Shown: piece after piece, positions 1 to 9,530 of the stretch | Position numbering within the stretch: the first letter of the stretch is position 1 | Layout: the number at the start of each line of letters is the position of its first letter | Source of the DNA: Acidobacteriota bacterium | GTDB taxonomy: Bacteria > Acidobacteriota > UBA6911 | DNA length: 39,056 nt | Direction of reading: 5' to 3' | Assembly: GCA_016934295.1 (NCBI GenBank) | Contig: JAFGTD010000031.1 | Location: 1 to 39,056 of the forward strand | Made by a program: the position numbers and the translations under genes | Notes under the pieces: generated by a model | What the model was told of the DNA's origin: nothing | Database searches by the model: none | Seen by the model: only the letters and a program-made list of their open reading frames with translations

Positions 1-76
1 CATTCAGGGTCACGGAAGTTATGCTCTATCATACACTTGGCGAACTACCTGAGCCGGAATATACCCACAGATTTTC

Positions 77-331
77 ATGAGGAAGCAGATTTTTTATCTA
101 GGCTTGGATGGAAAAATGATGGCTGTGGATATTGATCTGGAAAGCAAAACGGAACCGGGCAAGCCAAAGGAATTATTCGATACGGAGTTAATTGTTGAGT
201 CAGGGATGGGAACCGACCAATACGCCGTGACTCCTGATGGCCGACGTTTCCTTATTCTGAAGCCGGTAACAGAATCGGCATCCATTCCAATCACTGTCGT
301 TCTCAACTGGACTTCATTATTAGAAAAATGA
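77..331 (+). pseudogene. C-terminal remnant of a kinase-associated TolB-like propeller
   Basis: The 84-residue product matches only the last part of the propeller found in the 19033-20115 gene: both have an IFYL...K-MAV strand, a DGRRFL motif and a closing LLEK/LLKK tail. Homology begins near position 80, and the frame is closed by a TGA at 50-52, so neither a kinase domain nor the rest of the propeller precedes it inside the window. I read it as a 5'-truncated remnant. Its TGA overlaps the ATG of the next kinase (ATGA, 328-331), the same junction seen at 20112-20115. It could still be translated as a short peptide that couples to the kinase, but no clear ribosome binding site is visible. Confidence 0.55.
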
Positions 332-3006
332 CACTTTCAACCGGTACCACGCTATCTCATTACGAAATAACCGCAGAAATCGGCAAGGGCGGCATGGGTG
401 AGGTGTATCAGGCGAAGGACCGGAAACTCGGGCGAGATGTGGCGATCAAGGTCCTGCCTGAAGAGTTTGCCCAAGACGACGACCGTGTAGCCCGTTTCCA
501 GCGTGAAGCGAAGCTGCTTGCCTCCCTCAATCATCCGAACATTGCGGCTATATATGGTCTGGAAGAGGCTGACGGCACAAACTTCCTTGTGATGGAGCTT
601 GTTGAGGGGCAGACGCTGGATGATCGGATCAAGACGGGTGCCATCCCCGTCGAAGAAGCCCTGAAACTTGCGCTGCAGATCGCCGAAGCCCTGGAAGCCG
701 CCCATGAGAAGGGAGTGATCCACAGGGATCTGAAGCCCGCCAACATCAAAGTGACGCCTGACGGGAAAGTGAAAGTGCTGGACTTCGGTCTTGCGAAGGC
801 GTTCGCCGGCGAACAGCCTGATTTGAACCTGTCGAACTCTCCAACCTTGAGCGTAGCAGCAACTCAACAAGGCGCGATTCTCGGAACAGCGGCTTATATG
901 AGTCCGGAACAAGCAAGAGGGAAAGAAGTCGATAAAAGAGCGGATATATGGGCGTTTGGCGTTGTGCTCTTTGAAATGCTGACCGGACGACAGATTTTTT
1001 CAGAAAAGACTGTCTCAGATACTTTGGCGTCTGTCCTTAAAAGTGAACCAGAATGGCAGAGCCTTCCCCAAAACCTTCATCACCGAATCCGTCTTCTACT
1101 TGAACGCTGCTTAAAGAAGGAATGCAAAAACCGTTACAGCGGCATCAGCGATGCGAGGGTGGATATTCAAGAGGTTCTGGCCGATCCGAGCGGCGTGTTA
1201 GCCCAACCGGTTCCTTCAGGAGAATCCCGAACAAAGTTCCGAACAATGATCCCATGGCTTGTAGCAACCCTTGTCTTGGGAGCAGTCATAGCCGGAATCA
1301 TTGTATGGAAAATAAAGCCTATAGATTCTACTAAGCTGAAACAGGTTGTACACGCAACTTACAACCTGCCCAAAGATCATTATTTCAGTAATGAATACCA
1401 GCCCCTGTTGGCTGTTTCACCTGAAGGCAGTCAATTCGTCTACTGTGCACAAGATGGGATTTACTTGCGTTCTATCAGTAAAGATCAAGCGATAATCATT
1501 CCCGGAACGAAGGGTATAGCCCAATCGCCATTCTTCTCTCCTGATGGAAAGTGGATAGGCTATTATTCTCCTTCTGAAAAGAAATTGAAAAAGATCAGGA
1601 TAAGTGGCGGCATACCTACTGATTTATGTATAGTCGACAGTAATCCTGTAATTCCCGATTGGGGTGCTGATGGAAATATTGTTTTTGGTCAGTTTGGAAA
1701 AGGCATCATGCAAATTCCTGAAAAGGGGGGTAAACCCGATTTACTTTTAAAGGTAGACTATGAATATATTTTTTATCCACAAGCTCTGCCCAATGGCAAG
1801 GCTGTACTATACAGCCAAGGTGACGAAGTCATAGTTCAGGAATTGGAATCAGAAGAACCCAAACCGCTTTTCCCTGGCACTTCTCCACGATATCTTCCTA
1901 CGGGGCATATCCTGTTTTCATCCGGCAATACTCTTTTTACCATCCCGTTTGATTTAAACAATCTCGAGATCACGGGTGATGCCATTCCGGTTTTTAATGA
2001 CGTTCATCAGGCCTTGTGGACTTTACACTATGCAGTTTCTGGCTCGGGAACAATAGTCTATATTCCGCGTGATCGGTTTCCCGTAGACTCTGAGCTTGTT
2101 TGGGTAGACATGAATGGGAATGAAGAGCCTCTCGGCCTTCCATCGGCCGATTATAGAGGCGTCAGCATATCTCCAACTGGAAACAAAATAGCCTATATCA
2201 TCAGCGCCGGCGAAACGTCCGATCTTTTCATATACGATCTTGCTAAAGAAAAACCGGAGCAACTCACAGTCAATAAGGTTTGTGGTTTTCCTCTATGGTC
2301 GCCCGATGGGCAGCGCATCTTTTTTTCATATAGCGAGGATAATTTCGCCAAATCAAGTTTATGTTGGAAGGCTTCTGATGGCAGAGGCGATGTGAAATGC
2401 ATTCCTACCGGTTCCGGTATTGCATTTGCCGCTACTAGTTGGTCACGCGACGGTAAAAGAATAGTCGGAACTCATGTATCGGGGATTGGGGCATTGGATA
2501 TCGGGATGGTTTCCGTTGGAGGGAATGGTTCATATGAATTATTACTAAGCGAAAATTATATGGAATTGAATCCTAAAATTTCTCCTAATGGACTATGGAT
2601 GGCATACGGATCCCATGAATCATCTCTTGGTGAAATTATTATCCGTCCATTTCCTGATGTAAAGGATTGGTGGAAGAAAATTTCAGTAGGCGGTGGTTCC
2701 ACTCCTCTGTGGTCACCGGATTCCAGTAAGCTGTATTATTTCAGTCCAGACTCAAAAAAAATGTCTGTTTCTATAGAAACAGAACCGGATTTCGAACCCC
2801 AAAATCCTGAGACACTATTTACGGGAGTTTATCGCGCATTCGGAGGACAAGATGGATATTCGTGGGACATTCACCCTAACGAAAATAAATTTTTAATGCT
2901 TAGACCTGCCACTAATGCTGCTGATGAATTCTACAGTAATCCGCGTAGTATAGAGATTGTATTGAACTGGTTTGAAGAACTGAAGGATCGGGTGCCGATG
3001 CCATAA
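328..3006 (+). CDS. Receptor-type Ser/Thr protein kinase with C-terminal TolB-like propeller
   Basis: This is an 892-residue membrane protein kinase that phosphorylates Ser/Thr on cytoplasmic partners, probably in response to a ligand bound outside. The kinase domain occupies about residues 12-285: glycine loop GKGGMGEVY (19-27), ATP-binding Lys41, catalytic HRDLKPAN (132-139, Asp134), DFG (152-154) and the APE-like MSPE (191-194). One transmembrane helix is at about 307-328. The rest, to the end, is a beta-propeller of PD40/TolB type with repeated LWSPDG- and FSPDGKW-like strands, predicted to be periplasmic. The start overlaps the preceding propeller remnant by ATGA and is supported by the identical N-terminus at 20112. 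A lipoprotein gene follows 32 bases later. The propeller half is visibly richer in A/T than the kinase half. The substrate and signal are unknown. Confidence 0.93.
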   Translation: MTLSTGTTLSHYEITAEIGKGGMGEVYQAKDRKLGRDVAIKVLPEEFAQDDDRVARFQREAKLLASLNHPNIAAIYGLEEADGTNFLVMELVEGQTLDDRIKTGAIPVEEALKLALQIAEALEAAHEKGVIHRDLKPANIKVTPDGKVKVLDFGLAKAFAGEQPDLNLSNSPTLSVAATQQGAILGTAAYMSPEQARGKEVDKRADIWAFGVVLFEMLTGRQIFSEKTVSDTLASVLKSEPEWQSLPQNLHHRIRLLLERCLKKECKNRYSGISDARVDIQEVLADPSGVLAQPVPSGESRTKFRTMIPWLVATLVLGAVIAGIIVWKIKPIDSTKLKQVVHATYNLPKDHYFSNEYQPLLAVSPEGSQFVYCAQDGIYLRSISKDQAIIIPGTKGIAQSPFFSPDGKWIGYYSPSEKKLKKIRISGGIPTDLCIVDSNPVIPDWGADGNIVFGQFGKGIMQIPEKGGKPDLLLKVDYEYIFYPQALPNGKAVLYSQGDEVIVQELESEEPKPLFPGTSPRYLPTGHILFSSGNTLFTIPFDLNNLEITGDAIPVFNDVHQALWTLHYAVSGSGTIVYIPRDRFPVDSELVWVDMNGNEEPLGLPSADYRGVSISPTGNKIAYIISAGETSDLFIYDLAKEKPEQLTVNKVCGFPLWSPDGQRIFFSYSEDNFAKSSLCWKASDGRGDVKCIPTGSGIAFAATSWSRDGKRIVGTHVSGIGALDIGMVSVGGNGSYELLLSENYMELNPKISPNGLWMAYGSHESSLGEIIIRPFPDVKDWWKKISVGGGSTPLWSPDSSKLYYFSPDSKKMSVSIETEPDFEPQNPETLFTGVYRAFGGQDGYSWDIHPNENKFLMLRPATNAADEFYSNPRSIEIVLNWFEELKDRVPMP

Positions 3007-3038
3007 TCGACGAAAACTCAGCCCGAAAAGGAGGAACG

Positions 3039-3956
3039 ATGAAAAGACTACTCATGCTCATCCCTTTGGTCTTCCTATGCTGTTTTACGGCTTGCACGGA
3101 TGCTTCTGTCTCAAACAGCGAAATGAGTTCAGAGGATCTGACAGCGGTTATGGACCGGTATCTTGGTTTGCTTGTAAAAAACGATCCGGCCGGATTGCCG
3201 GTTGCCGATAATATTAAGATCACCGAGAACGGTTACGCGATTCAGTTGGGCAACGGGCTTTTTCAAACAGCGGAAGAAATAACCTATAAACAGTACATGG
3301 CTGATCCCTCAGTCGGTCAGGTTATGGTTTTTGGTGTCGTGAAGGAATCGGTGCTCCTGGCTAATTTCATGGTTCGCTTGAAGGTTGTAGGCGATAAAAT
3401 CACGGAAATTGAAACTATTGTGGCGAGAAAAGACGAGGCTTCATTCGCCAGTCCGGAAGATTTGAAAGAGCCCAGGCCCGTATATGCCGGAATCCTGTCC
3501 GAATCGGAGCGTTCTCCTCGGGATGTATTGATAAAGATCGCAGACAGTTATTTTGAAGGCATAGAAAAAAACACCGGCGAAATAGTCCCGTTTCACAAGG
3601 ACTGCAACCGCTTTGAAAACGGCACGCAGACTACCAATAACCCGTCCACGATCGCGACCGGATGCAAGGAACAGTTTGATAATAAGGTATACTCCTACAT
3701 CACTAAAATCAGAAATCGGCGCTTTTTGATGGCTGATGAGGAAAAAGGATTGGTGTTTGGAATAGTCGTTTTTGATATGCCGGGGAAAAGGGAAAACTTT
3801 GAATATTTTCCAACACCTTTTGATCAACTGCCGACCCGGTTTTATAAACCCCGATCCCTGTTGCTGGCTGAGATGTTTAAAATTGTCGACGGACAAATAC
3901 TCTCTATTGAAGCCGTAATGGTAAATGCGCCGTTCGGGGCCACTACCGGCTGGTAA
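3039..3956 (+). CDS. Predicted lipoprotein with two NTF2/DUF8021-like domains
   Basis: The 305-residue product has a lipoprotein signal peptide, MKRLLMLIPLVFLCCFTAC, with the lipid-bearing cysteine at 19. A strong ribosome binding site (AAAAGGAGG) precedes the ATG. The mature part looks like two alpha+beta units of NTF2 type (about 30-140 and 160-300). The second has the pattern (R)RFLMADEEKGLVFGIVVFD, which resembles the core of DUF8021-type proteins and the secreted protein at 22325-23173. No catalytic residues are apparent, so I do not assign a reaction. It follows the kinase at 32 bases and is probably cotranscribed with it, which makes it a candidate partner or ligand-binding protein for the kinase's extracytoplasmic propeller. 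The RBS and signal peptide are nearly identical to those at 20649, but the mature domains differ. Confidence 0.75.
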   Translation: MKRLLMLIPLVFLCCFTACTDASVSNSEMSSEDLTAVMDRYLGLLVKNDPAGLPVADNIKITENGYAIQLGNGLFQTAEEITYKQYMADPSVGQVMVFGVVKESVLLANFMVRLKVVGDKITEIETIVARKDEASFASPEDLKEPRPVYAGILSESERSPRDVLIKIADSYFEGIEKNTGEIVPFHKDCNRFENGTQTTNNPSTIATGCKEQFDNKVYSYITKIRNRRFLMADEEKGLVFGIVVFDMPGKRENFEYFPTPFDQLPTRFYKPRSLLLAEMFKIVDGQILSIEAVMVNAPFGATTGW

Positions 3957-3981
3957 ATCAACAGTACATCTCAATATTCTA

Positions 3982-4833
3982 ATGACGACAATAGAAAAAT
4001 ACAGAAGTTATGGCAAAGAAATTGAGGATATTCTAAGGCTGGATTCTTTTGCTATAGCAGTAAAAATGATTCAGAGGGAAGAAGAAATTCCGGCGGAAGC
4101 GGTTAGACCCAAAAGGGATCGCAATCAGCATCTTGCCCAATGTCAGGCTTTTTCCCTCTCGCGACGCGGTGGTGAAACCGTGGCTATGCTGAGGGAAGAC
4201 CACTGGTGTTATGCTCCTGTCATCGGTTACGGGCTGGTTGAACAGCCGGAATTTTTCAAGAAAGGTGGATTATATAATCTGCAACTGGGTGATGATCCGG
4301 AAATACTGGAAGCATTGGGAGGCACCGGTACCAAGTTCCTCGGCCATTTCCTTGAAAAACCTGAATTAGCAAAAAATATGACATTTCCATGTTTTGAAGC
4401 CGGAAAGTATATCGGCTGCCTCACGGCGCCTTTGAGGAATACCGGCTTTGAGCCTGATGCGGTTTTCATTTATTCCAACAACGCCCAGCTGAGAAATATG
4501 CTGATGGCAATAAAATACAAGGAGGGCGTTCATGTAATCTCCGAATTCGATCCCATTGACTCCTGTATCTATTCCCTTGTTCCCCTTGTCGAGGGTAAAC
4601 AGAATTATATAATTACTATCCCTGATCCGGGCGAACAGGAGCGGGCTCTGACCGATGAAAATAAAATTATTTTTTCACTGACAAAAGATAAGGTAAAAAT
4701 CCTGGTAGAAGGGCTGAGGCACTATGATGAGATTAAACTCGGGTATACCCATTTAACGAAGCTTATGCAGGCGGATTTCGAACAGCCTAAGTTCTATACC
4801 CTGCTGTTTAAAAGATGGGGTATTATCAAATAA
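3982..4833 (+). CDS. DUF169 family protein
   Basis: The roughly 283-residue cytoplasmic protein matches the DUF169 pattern: an N-terminal region about using a substrate ('LRLDSFAIAVKMI'), then CQAFSLSRRGGE, the tryptophan/cysteine motif DHWCYAP and, further on, the paired motifs PCFEAGKY and YSNNAQLRNML. The family is widespread in anaerobes and its biochemical role is not established, so no function is given. I chose the ATG at 3982. An in-frame ATG at 3925 would overlap the end of the lipoprotein gene by 32 bases and would add residues unlike the family's start. Neither start has a good ribosome binding site, and the short 25-base gap suggests readthrough from the upstream gene. Confidence 0.8.
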   Translation: MTTIEKYRSYGKEIEDILRLDSFAIAVKMIQREEEIPAEAVRPKRDRNQHLAQCQAFSLSRRGGETVAMLREDHWCYAPVIGYGLVEQPEFFKKGGLYNLQLGDDPEILEALGGTGTKFLGHFLEKPELAKNMTFPCFEAGKYIGCLTAPLRNTGFEPDAVFIYSNNAQLRNMLMAIKYKEGVHVISEFDPIDSCIYSLVPLVEGKQNYIITIPDPGEQERALTDENKIIFSLTKDKVKILVEGLRHYDEIKLGYTHLTKLMQADFEQPKFYTLLFKRWGIIK

Positions 4834-4918
4834 ACTACTCTCCGTCTGTTAAAGAATTCCTGAAGTATTTTAAATGATCCTTTAAAAAGTTAGGGGAAAG
4901 AAATGTTTCTTAACGATT

Positions 4919-5806
4919 TTATTTTCCCACGACTTTTCCAGCCATTTTCAGCACCGTTCGGATGGAACGCTCCAGATCAAATTCAAGGAAATCCTTCTCG
5001 CGTAATACCGGCTTCAGTTGGGTATCGAGTTGCTGGCGGAGAATATCCAGACGTGTTTGTGAAGTATCCACCGGAAAATTTCCGGGGACTGAAAGTTTTT
5101 GTTTAACCAGTTTTATAAATTTCCTGTCTTCAACCGGGATTTCAAGCTTTTGCGAAGCGTAATCGATATCAAAGAAATCCCGGATGGCGACATCCCGGCG
5201 AGTCAATGCAGCTCTGAATTTTTCCGCAAATGCTTCAAATTTTGAAATACAACGCAACGATACCGGCTTCAGTAGCGGTTGATCTGATACCGGATCCAGT
5301 AAGATTGTATTTGACGGGTACATCCGTACTGCTGTCAATAGAGGTTCGCGCAATCCAATTTCAATTTTAATATTTTCCAACTGTCCACTGATCAGGGATT
5401 TATAAGAGATTACTGAAATATATTGCGTTGAGTTGTTTGTTCCTGTCAGTGGGTGGACCAATCTCAGAAAGGACAATCGATCGGGCGTTTCCGCCAGGAT
5501 CTGCTTCAATGCATGCGTTCGTTTGCTCCGTTCACTTCTGCGGGAATTGATTGGGGTGGGAATGACAAAATCCAGATCTTCACTCAGCCGATAAAATCCA
5601 GCATGCACTTTTGCAAGGCATGTGCCGCCTTTGAAAACAATGCCTTTGCCGGCGGATGACAGGTATTCCAATACTACACTGCAGAAATAATCTTTTTCAA
5701 TAAGCCGGGCCGCAAATGCTGTTCTATGTGCCGTAAAATTTACCGCTGATAGAAAAAAATCCGGATCATCAAGGATTTTCTCCGTGATCCAAGGAAACTT
5801 ATTCAT
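4919..5806 (-). CDS. abiEii: AbiEii-type nucleotidyltransferase toxin
   Basis: This is the toxin of a type IV AbiE toxin-antitoxin system, a nucleotidyltransferase-fold protein (DUF1814/AbiEii) of about 295-299 residues. Near the N-terminus it carries the motif FKGGTCLAK, then YRLSEDLDF, in which the two aspartates of the S-D-x-D motif are expected to bind metal. A later RDFFDIDY segment matches the family's conserved helix. It lies directly after the AbiEi-like gene. The ATG used here overlaps the AbiEi stop as ATGAATAA; a GTG at 5818 is an alternative start. Members of this family block growth, and some act in phage abortive infection by modifying RNA such as tRNA. The exact target here cannot be read from the sequence. 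Confidence 0.88.
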   Translation of the reverse strand: MNKFPWITEKILDDPDFFLSAVNFTAHRTAFAARLIEKDYFCSVVLEYLSSAGKGIVFKGGTCLAKVHAGFYRLSEDLDFVIPTPINSRRSERSKRTHALKQILAETPDRLSFLRLVHPLTGTNNSTQYISVISYKSLISGQLENIKIEIGLREPLLTAVRMYPSNTILLDPVSDQPLLKPVSLRCISKFEAFAEKFRAALTRRDVAIRDFFDIDYASQKLEIPVEDRKFIKLVKQKLSVPGNFPVDTSQTRLDILRQQLDTQLKPVLREKDFLEFDLERSIRTVLKMAGKVVGK

Positions 5807-6593
5807 TAATGACGACACCCCATTGACGGTTTACCATTCCACGTTTAGGTCTTCCCGGGATCCACGGGATCAAGCTGGAAGAAGGTTTTAGAGCGCGCAT
5901 CATTTTGCCAAGCTCTGCTGTATCAACTCCCTGGTTTTCGAGTAAGGCTCCAATCCGCCGTATGGTTCCTGTATCTCCATAGCGCAGGGCAACTTTGACA
6001 AGATCCTGAATATTTATTCGTTTGGTCCTGATTTCACGGCGGATCCATTCGTAACCGCGAGGAAGGCTGTCAAACCTTGACCAGTCGTATACCGCATCCA
6101 ATAGTGTCCTCACTAAGGATGAGTAGGAGACAGTTTCCCCATTCAGAGTTACCTCCTCGGTTGCGCCTAGTCTTTCGTCGTCAACTTTGATTAGTGTCAG
6201 GACAACGGATCCAATCTTACGCACTCCGGATATCCTGTTGTTATAAACGTATACACGGTTAGGGATCTGATCGACGAATCCATAGCGGTTGAATGCATTG
6301 GGTCCGCAGATTTGATAGCACCCGCTTCGATCTTCCATCAGAGTATTCAATGCCAGCGCTTCGCTTGGGGTCCATGCCCCACCCAGAGGCAGTTGTGGAG
6401 GCACAAGGTATAATCCCGGCCGTACCCTTGCAATCAGGCCGCCGCGTGAGAGTCTGCTCAGCAGTTTACGTTCCTGGTCGGGAGCCAAACGAAGCAAAGA
6501 AGATGTCAAGTCGCCATTCCGAACGGTTTTCAGCTTGCGCATCTGCATGTAGGCAAAAAACTGTGTTTCAAGTTTTCCAAGCTTCTTTTTCAT
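5799..6593 (-). CDS. abiEi: AbiEi-like antitoxin and transcriptional repressor
   Basis: The 264-residue protein begins with a winged-helix segment (about 10-65, ending in the wing-like GGLIARVRPGLYLVPP) typical of AbiEi antitoxins. This is followed by a larger C-terminal domain that in the family neutralises the AbiEii toxin. It is the first gene of a two-gene minus-strand operon and overlaps the toxin start, the usual antitoxin-first AbiE order. AbiEi proteins repress their own promoter by binding inverted repeats, and such a sequence lies just upstream at 6616-6632. The length is close to the family's usual size, and the gene appears intact. Confidence 0.85.
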   Translation of the reverse strand: MKKKLGKLETQFFAYMQMRKLKTVRNGDLTSSLLRLAPDQERKLLSRLSRGGLIARVRPGLYLVPPQLPLGGAWTPSEALALNTLMEDRSGCYQICGPNAFNRYGFVDQIPNRVYVYNNRISGVRKIGSVVLTLIKVDDERLGATEEVTLNGETVSYSSLVRTLLDAVYDWSRFDSLPRGYEWIRREIRTKRINIQDLVKVALRYGDTGTIRRIGALLENQGVDTAELGKMMRALKPSSSLIPWIPGRPKRGMVNRQWGVVINE

Positions 6594-6606
6594 GGTTGTA
6601 TTCTAT

Positions 6607-6632
6607 TTTACGTAAATACCCTTTAAAGGTAT
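6607..6632. promoter_or_regulatory. Palindromes upstream of abiEi, possible autoregulatory operator
   Basis: Fourteen bases upstream of the AbiEi start are TTTACGTAAA (6607-6616), a perfect palindrome, and the overlapping inverted repeat ATACC...GGTAT (6616-6632) around TTTAAA. AbiEi antitoxins are known to bind inverted repeats in their own promoters, so this is a reasonable operator candidate. The assignment is by position only. Confidence 0.35.
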
Positions 6633-6790
6633 CTGTGCAAAATATCATACACTATACAGAACTATCAATTTAATTCATGTAAATATATAAGTCTGAAAAT
6701 GATTATTGAAATTCCGAATCGTTTCATTGATTTTCATTAAACACGGTACATCGGAGTGTTTTACGCAAAGGTAATGCAAGAGGATATATT

Positions 6791-9529
6791 ATGAGAAAAG
6801 CACGAGATCAACAGACAAAGCTGCCGTCACCGCACAACTGGAGAACCACGGACGATGAAGAGATCTTCCGGCGCCGCTATCGCGCACAAACGGAATCTTT
6901 GAGAGTAAAAAATCTCGATCCGCGCTTCCCGATTTTTTCGAATTTTGCCGTGAAGTCTTCAAGCGGTTTAACCTATTCGGTTGAAATTCGCAGCGTTTCC
7001 AAACGGCGATTTTCCTGTAATTGCGTCGACTTCCGTATCAATGCGCTTGGGACCTGCAAGCATGTTGAGGCAACGCTCCTTTACCTGGAATCCCGATTTC
7101 GACGGCTATACTACCGGGCCGGGAAAAACGGCGCGGAACGCCTGGATGTAGTGCCGGATATAGCTTCCGGGTTGCTGCGCATCGAAGCGCTCAACCGAAA
7201 GGTGACGCCGACACTGGCCCGTGTTTTCGACAGCGGCGGATCTCTGCGAATCGATGATCCGGAAGAGGCTCTTGCGTTGTTGCGGCGCACCCGGGTTTCC
7301 TCACTGCGTATTTCACAGGAAGTAGAGCCCTGGCTCGAACAGAGACGGCGCGAACAGGAGAGGCGGGAAGCGCTTCGGGAGTATGAGCAAAAAGTGCAGT
7401 CCGGAGAATGGCCGTCGCAGGAGACATTAGTGCCTCTGTATCCCTATCAGCGCGAAGGTATGCGCCATCTGGCTTTTAAGGAACGCGCATTGTTGGCTGA
7501 TGAAATGGGGCTGGGCAAGACAATTCAGGCCATAGCCGCATCCTCACTCCTTCACCGCCTGGGTAAAGCGGCGCACGTTCTGGTGGTAACCCCGGCTTCA
7601 TTGAAAACCGAGTGGGAAGAACAAATCCAACGTTTTACCGATCTGCCGTATCAGCTTATCTATGGGTCGCGCAGCAAGAGATTGCGGTTGTATGATTCCG
7701 CTCCGTTTTTTACGATCGTCAACTATGAACAGATGTTGAAGGACGCGCTTGATGTAAATATACGTCTGCAACCGGATATCATTGTTCTGGATGAGGCACA
7801 ACGCATTAAAAACTGGAGCACCAAAACGGCTCAGGCGGTCAAGCGCCTGCAGAGCCGTTATGCTTTCGTTCTTACAGGAACTCCCGTTGAAAACCGAATC
7901 GACGATATTCATTCTCTGATGTCTTTTCTCGATCCTTCAGTCCTGGGGCCGTTATTTCGCTTTAACCGCGAGTTTTATGATTTGGACGAACGCGGACGGC
8001 CGTCGGGTTACCGGAACCTAAAGCAGCTGCATGAGCGCATCAAGCCTTTCCTGCTGCGCCGGCGGAAGGCGGATGTCGAAACGGAGTTGCCGGGACGCAC
8101 GGATCAAAGATATTTTGTTCCTCTCAGCACGAGGCAGGCCGACAGCTATGCGGTTCACGAGGCCAATGTTGCCCGGCTTATGTCTGTTGCAAAAAAACGC
8201 CCATTGACGCGACAGGAATCTGAAAAACTGCAGCGTGAACTGGCAATGATGCGAATGATCTGCGATACCAATTACATTCTGGATCCCGGCGACCGCACCT
8301 GTCCCAAGCTTTCCGAGCTGGAAAAGATACTGGAGGAATGCCGCGGTAACGGGGATGTGAAGGTGATCGTGTTTTCCGAGTGGGCGCGAATGCTGGAGCT
8401 GGTAAAAGATCTCTGCGATAGGATGGGAATTGGATACGCGCTGCATACCGGTTCGGTACCGCAACAGAGGCGACGGGCGGAAATTCAATTGTTTAAAGAT
8501 GATCCCGACTGCCGCGTATTCCTGAGCACCGATTCCGGCAGCACCGGACTGAACCTCCAAAACGCAAGCGTTATTGTGAATTGCGATCTGCCCTGGAATC
8601 CGGCCCGTCTGGAACAGCGGATTGCGCGCGCCTGGCGCAAACATCAGACGAAGCCGGTCACGGTAATTCACCTGGTTTCCGAGAATACAATCGAGCAGCG
8701 GATGCTTGAAACCCTCTCGAGTAAGCAGGCGCTTGCCGACGGAGTCCTGGACATGCGCGGAGATCTGAGTGATATCCAATTCCGTGGAGGCAAGCAGGCA
8801 TTCCTTTCCCGGCTGAATCAGCTTGTTTCGACTGCACCAAAGCATGCCGCAACCGTTGCCCGAAAGAAGGCCCTGCCGGTCGATCGAGGGCTTGGATTCA
8901 GTGAAATGGCCAGGGAATTGCTGGGATCCGCCTATGTTCGTTGTGAAGAGCGATATCCTGCAGAAGGTCCGCATTCCGTTTTAGTGGTGGTTGTGGATAG
9001 GGATGCCCCGCTGTATCGCGAAAAACTGGCGACTCCCTTCGAGGATTTTTTCGGCAGGGATGTTTCGGATCCATTGGCTCCCGTGACTCTCGAAGTGATC
9101 GACAGGTCCACCGATGAGGCGATGGAGCGCCTGGTTGCAGCAGGATTAATTGCCACGAGTACTCGCGCCGTCCGGGAACTCGGCGTATCCGGCGGGGCGT
9201 TGCCGTCTGAACTTACTGAAGCGGAACGCCGGGAGGCTCAAGAGAATCGCCGTCAGGCGAGCCGCAAGTTGAAAATGGCAGCCCTGTTGGGCGGAGGGGG
9301 ATTGCTGGAGGAAGAGCGGGAAGCTCTGCTTCAAGCCGGCTTATGTCTGGGCAAGGCGTTGAGCGTGGAAAATAAGCTTTCAGAACCGTCCTCGCTCGAA
9401 GAGGCGCTGCGCGCGCCCCATGCTATTTACTGGGGCGATCATTTTTCGACGATCCGCAACTATGCATCCGATTCCTCCGCTGCCGCCGCTTCGGCAACCA
9501 TCGCTATACGCACTCTGATCGGAGAATGA
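6791..9529 (+). CDS. SNF2-family ATPase with N-terminal SWIM zinc finger
   Basis: The 912-residue protein is predicted to be a double-stranded-DNA translocase that remodels or strips protein-DNA complexes. A SWIM zinc finger (CxCx10CxH: Cys76, Cys78, Cys89, His91) is N-terminal. The SNF2 core follows: Q-motif region YPYQREGM (217-224), Walker A DEMGLGKT (237-244), Walker B DEAQ (334-337), motif III TGTPVEN (362-368), and in the second RecA lobe the VFSEWARML, STDSGSTGLNLQ and arginine-finger RIARAWRKHQ segments. A C-terminal extension of about 220 residues after the helicase core has no family I recognise. The start has a usable AAGAGG site. The gene is one base from the DUF2293 gene, so the two are almost certainly co-translated. 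It diverges from the AbiE operon. SNF2 ATPases occur in several defence systems (for example DrmD of DISARM), but this is not a DISARM locus. Confidence 0.9.
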   Translation: MRKARDQQTKLPSPHNWRTTDDEEIFRRRYRAQTESLRVKNLDPRFPIFSNFAVKSSSGLTYSVEIRSVSKRRFSCNCVDFRINALGTCKHVEATLLYLESRFRRLYYRAGKNGAERLDVVPDIASGLLRIEALNRKVTPTLARVFDSGGSLRIDDPEEALALLRRTRVSSLRISQEVEPWLEQRRREQERREALREYEQKVQSGEWPSQETLVPLYPYQREGMRHLAFKERALLADEMGLGKTIQAIAASSLLHRLGKAAHVLVVTPASLKTEWEEQIQRFTDLPYQLIYGSRSKRLRLYDSAPFFTIVNYEQMLKDALDVNIRLQPDIIVLDEAQRIKNWSTKTAQAVKRLQSRYAFVLTGTPVENRIDDIHSLMSFLDPSVLGPLFRFNREFYDLDERGRPSGYRNLKQLHERIKPFLLRRRKADVETELPGRTDQRYFVPLSTRQADSYAVHEANVARLMSVAKKRPLTRQESEKLQRELAMMRMICDTNYILDPGDRTCPKLSELEKILEECRGNGDVKVIVFSEWARMLELVKDLCDRMGIGYALHTGSVPQQRRRAEIQLFKDDPDCRVFLSTDSGSTGLNLQNASVIVNCDLPWNPARLEQRIARAWRKHQTKPVTVIHLVSENTIEQRMLETLSSKQALADGVLDMRGDLSDIQFRGGKQAFLSRLNQLVSTAPKHAATVARKKALPVDRGLGFSEMARELLGSAYVRCEERYPAEGPHSVLVVVVDRDAPLYREKLATPFEDFFGRDVSDPLAPVTLEVIDRSTDEAMERLVAAGLIATSTRAVRELGVSGGALPSELTEAERREAQENRRQASRKLKMAALLGGGGLLEEEREALLQAGLCLGKALSVENKLSEPSSLEEALRAPHAIYWGDHFSTIRNYASDSSAAAASATIAIRTLIGE

Positions 9530-9530
9530 T

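Noticed and set aside
8018-8974. 318-residue minus-strand frame inside the SNF2 gene
   Set aside because: It lies antisense to the conserved helicase motifs of the SNF2 gene and its translation has no domain features; a shadow of G/C-rich codons.
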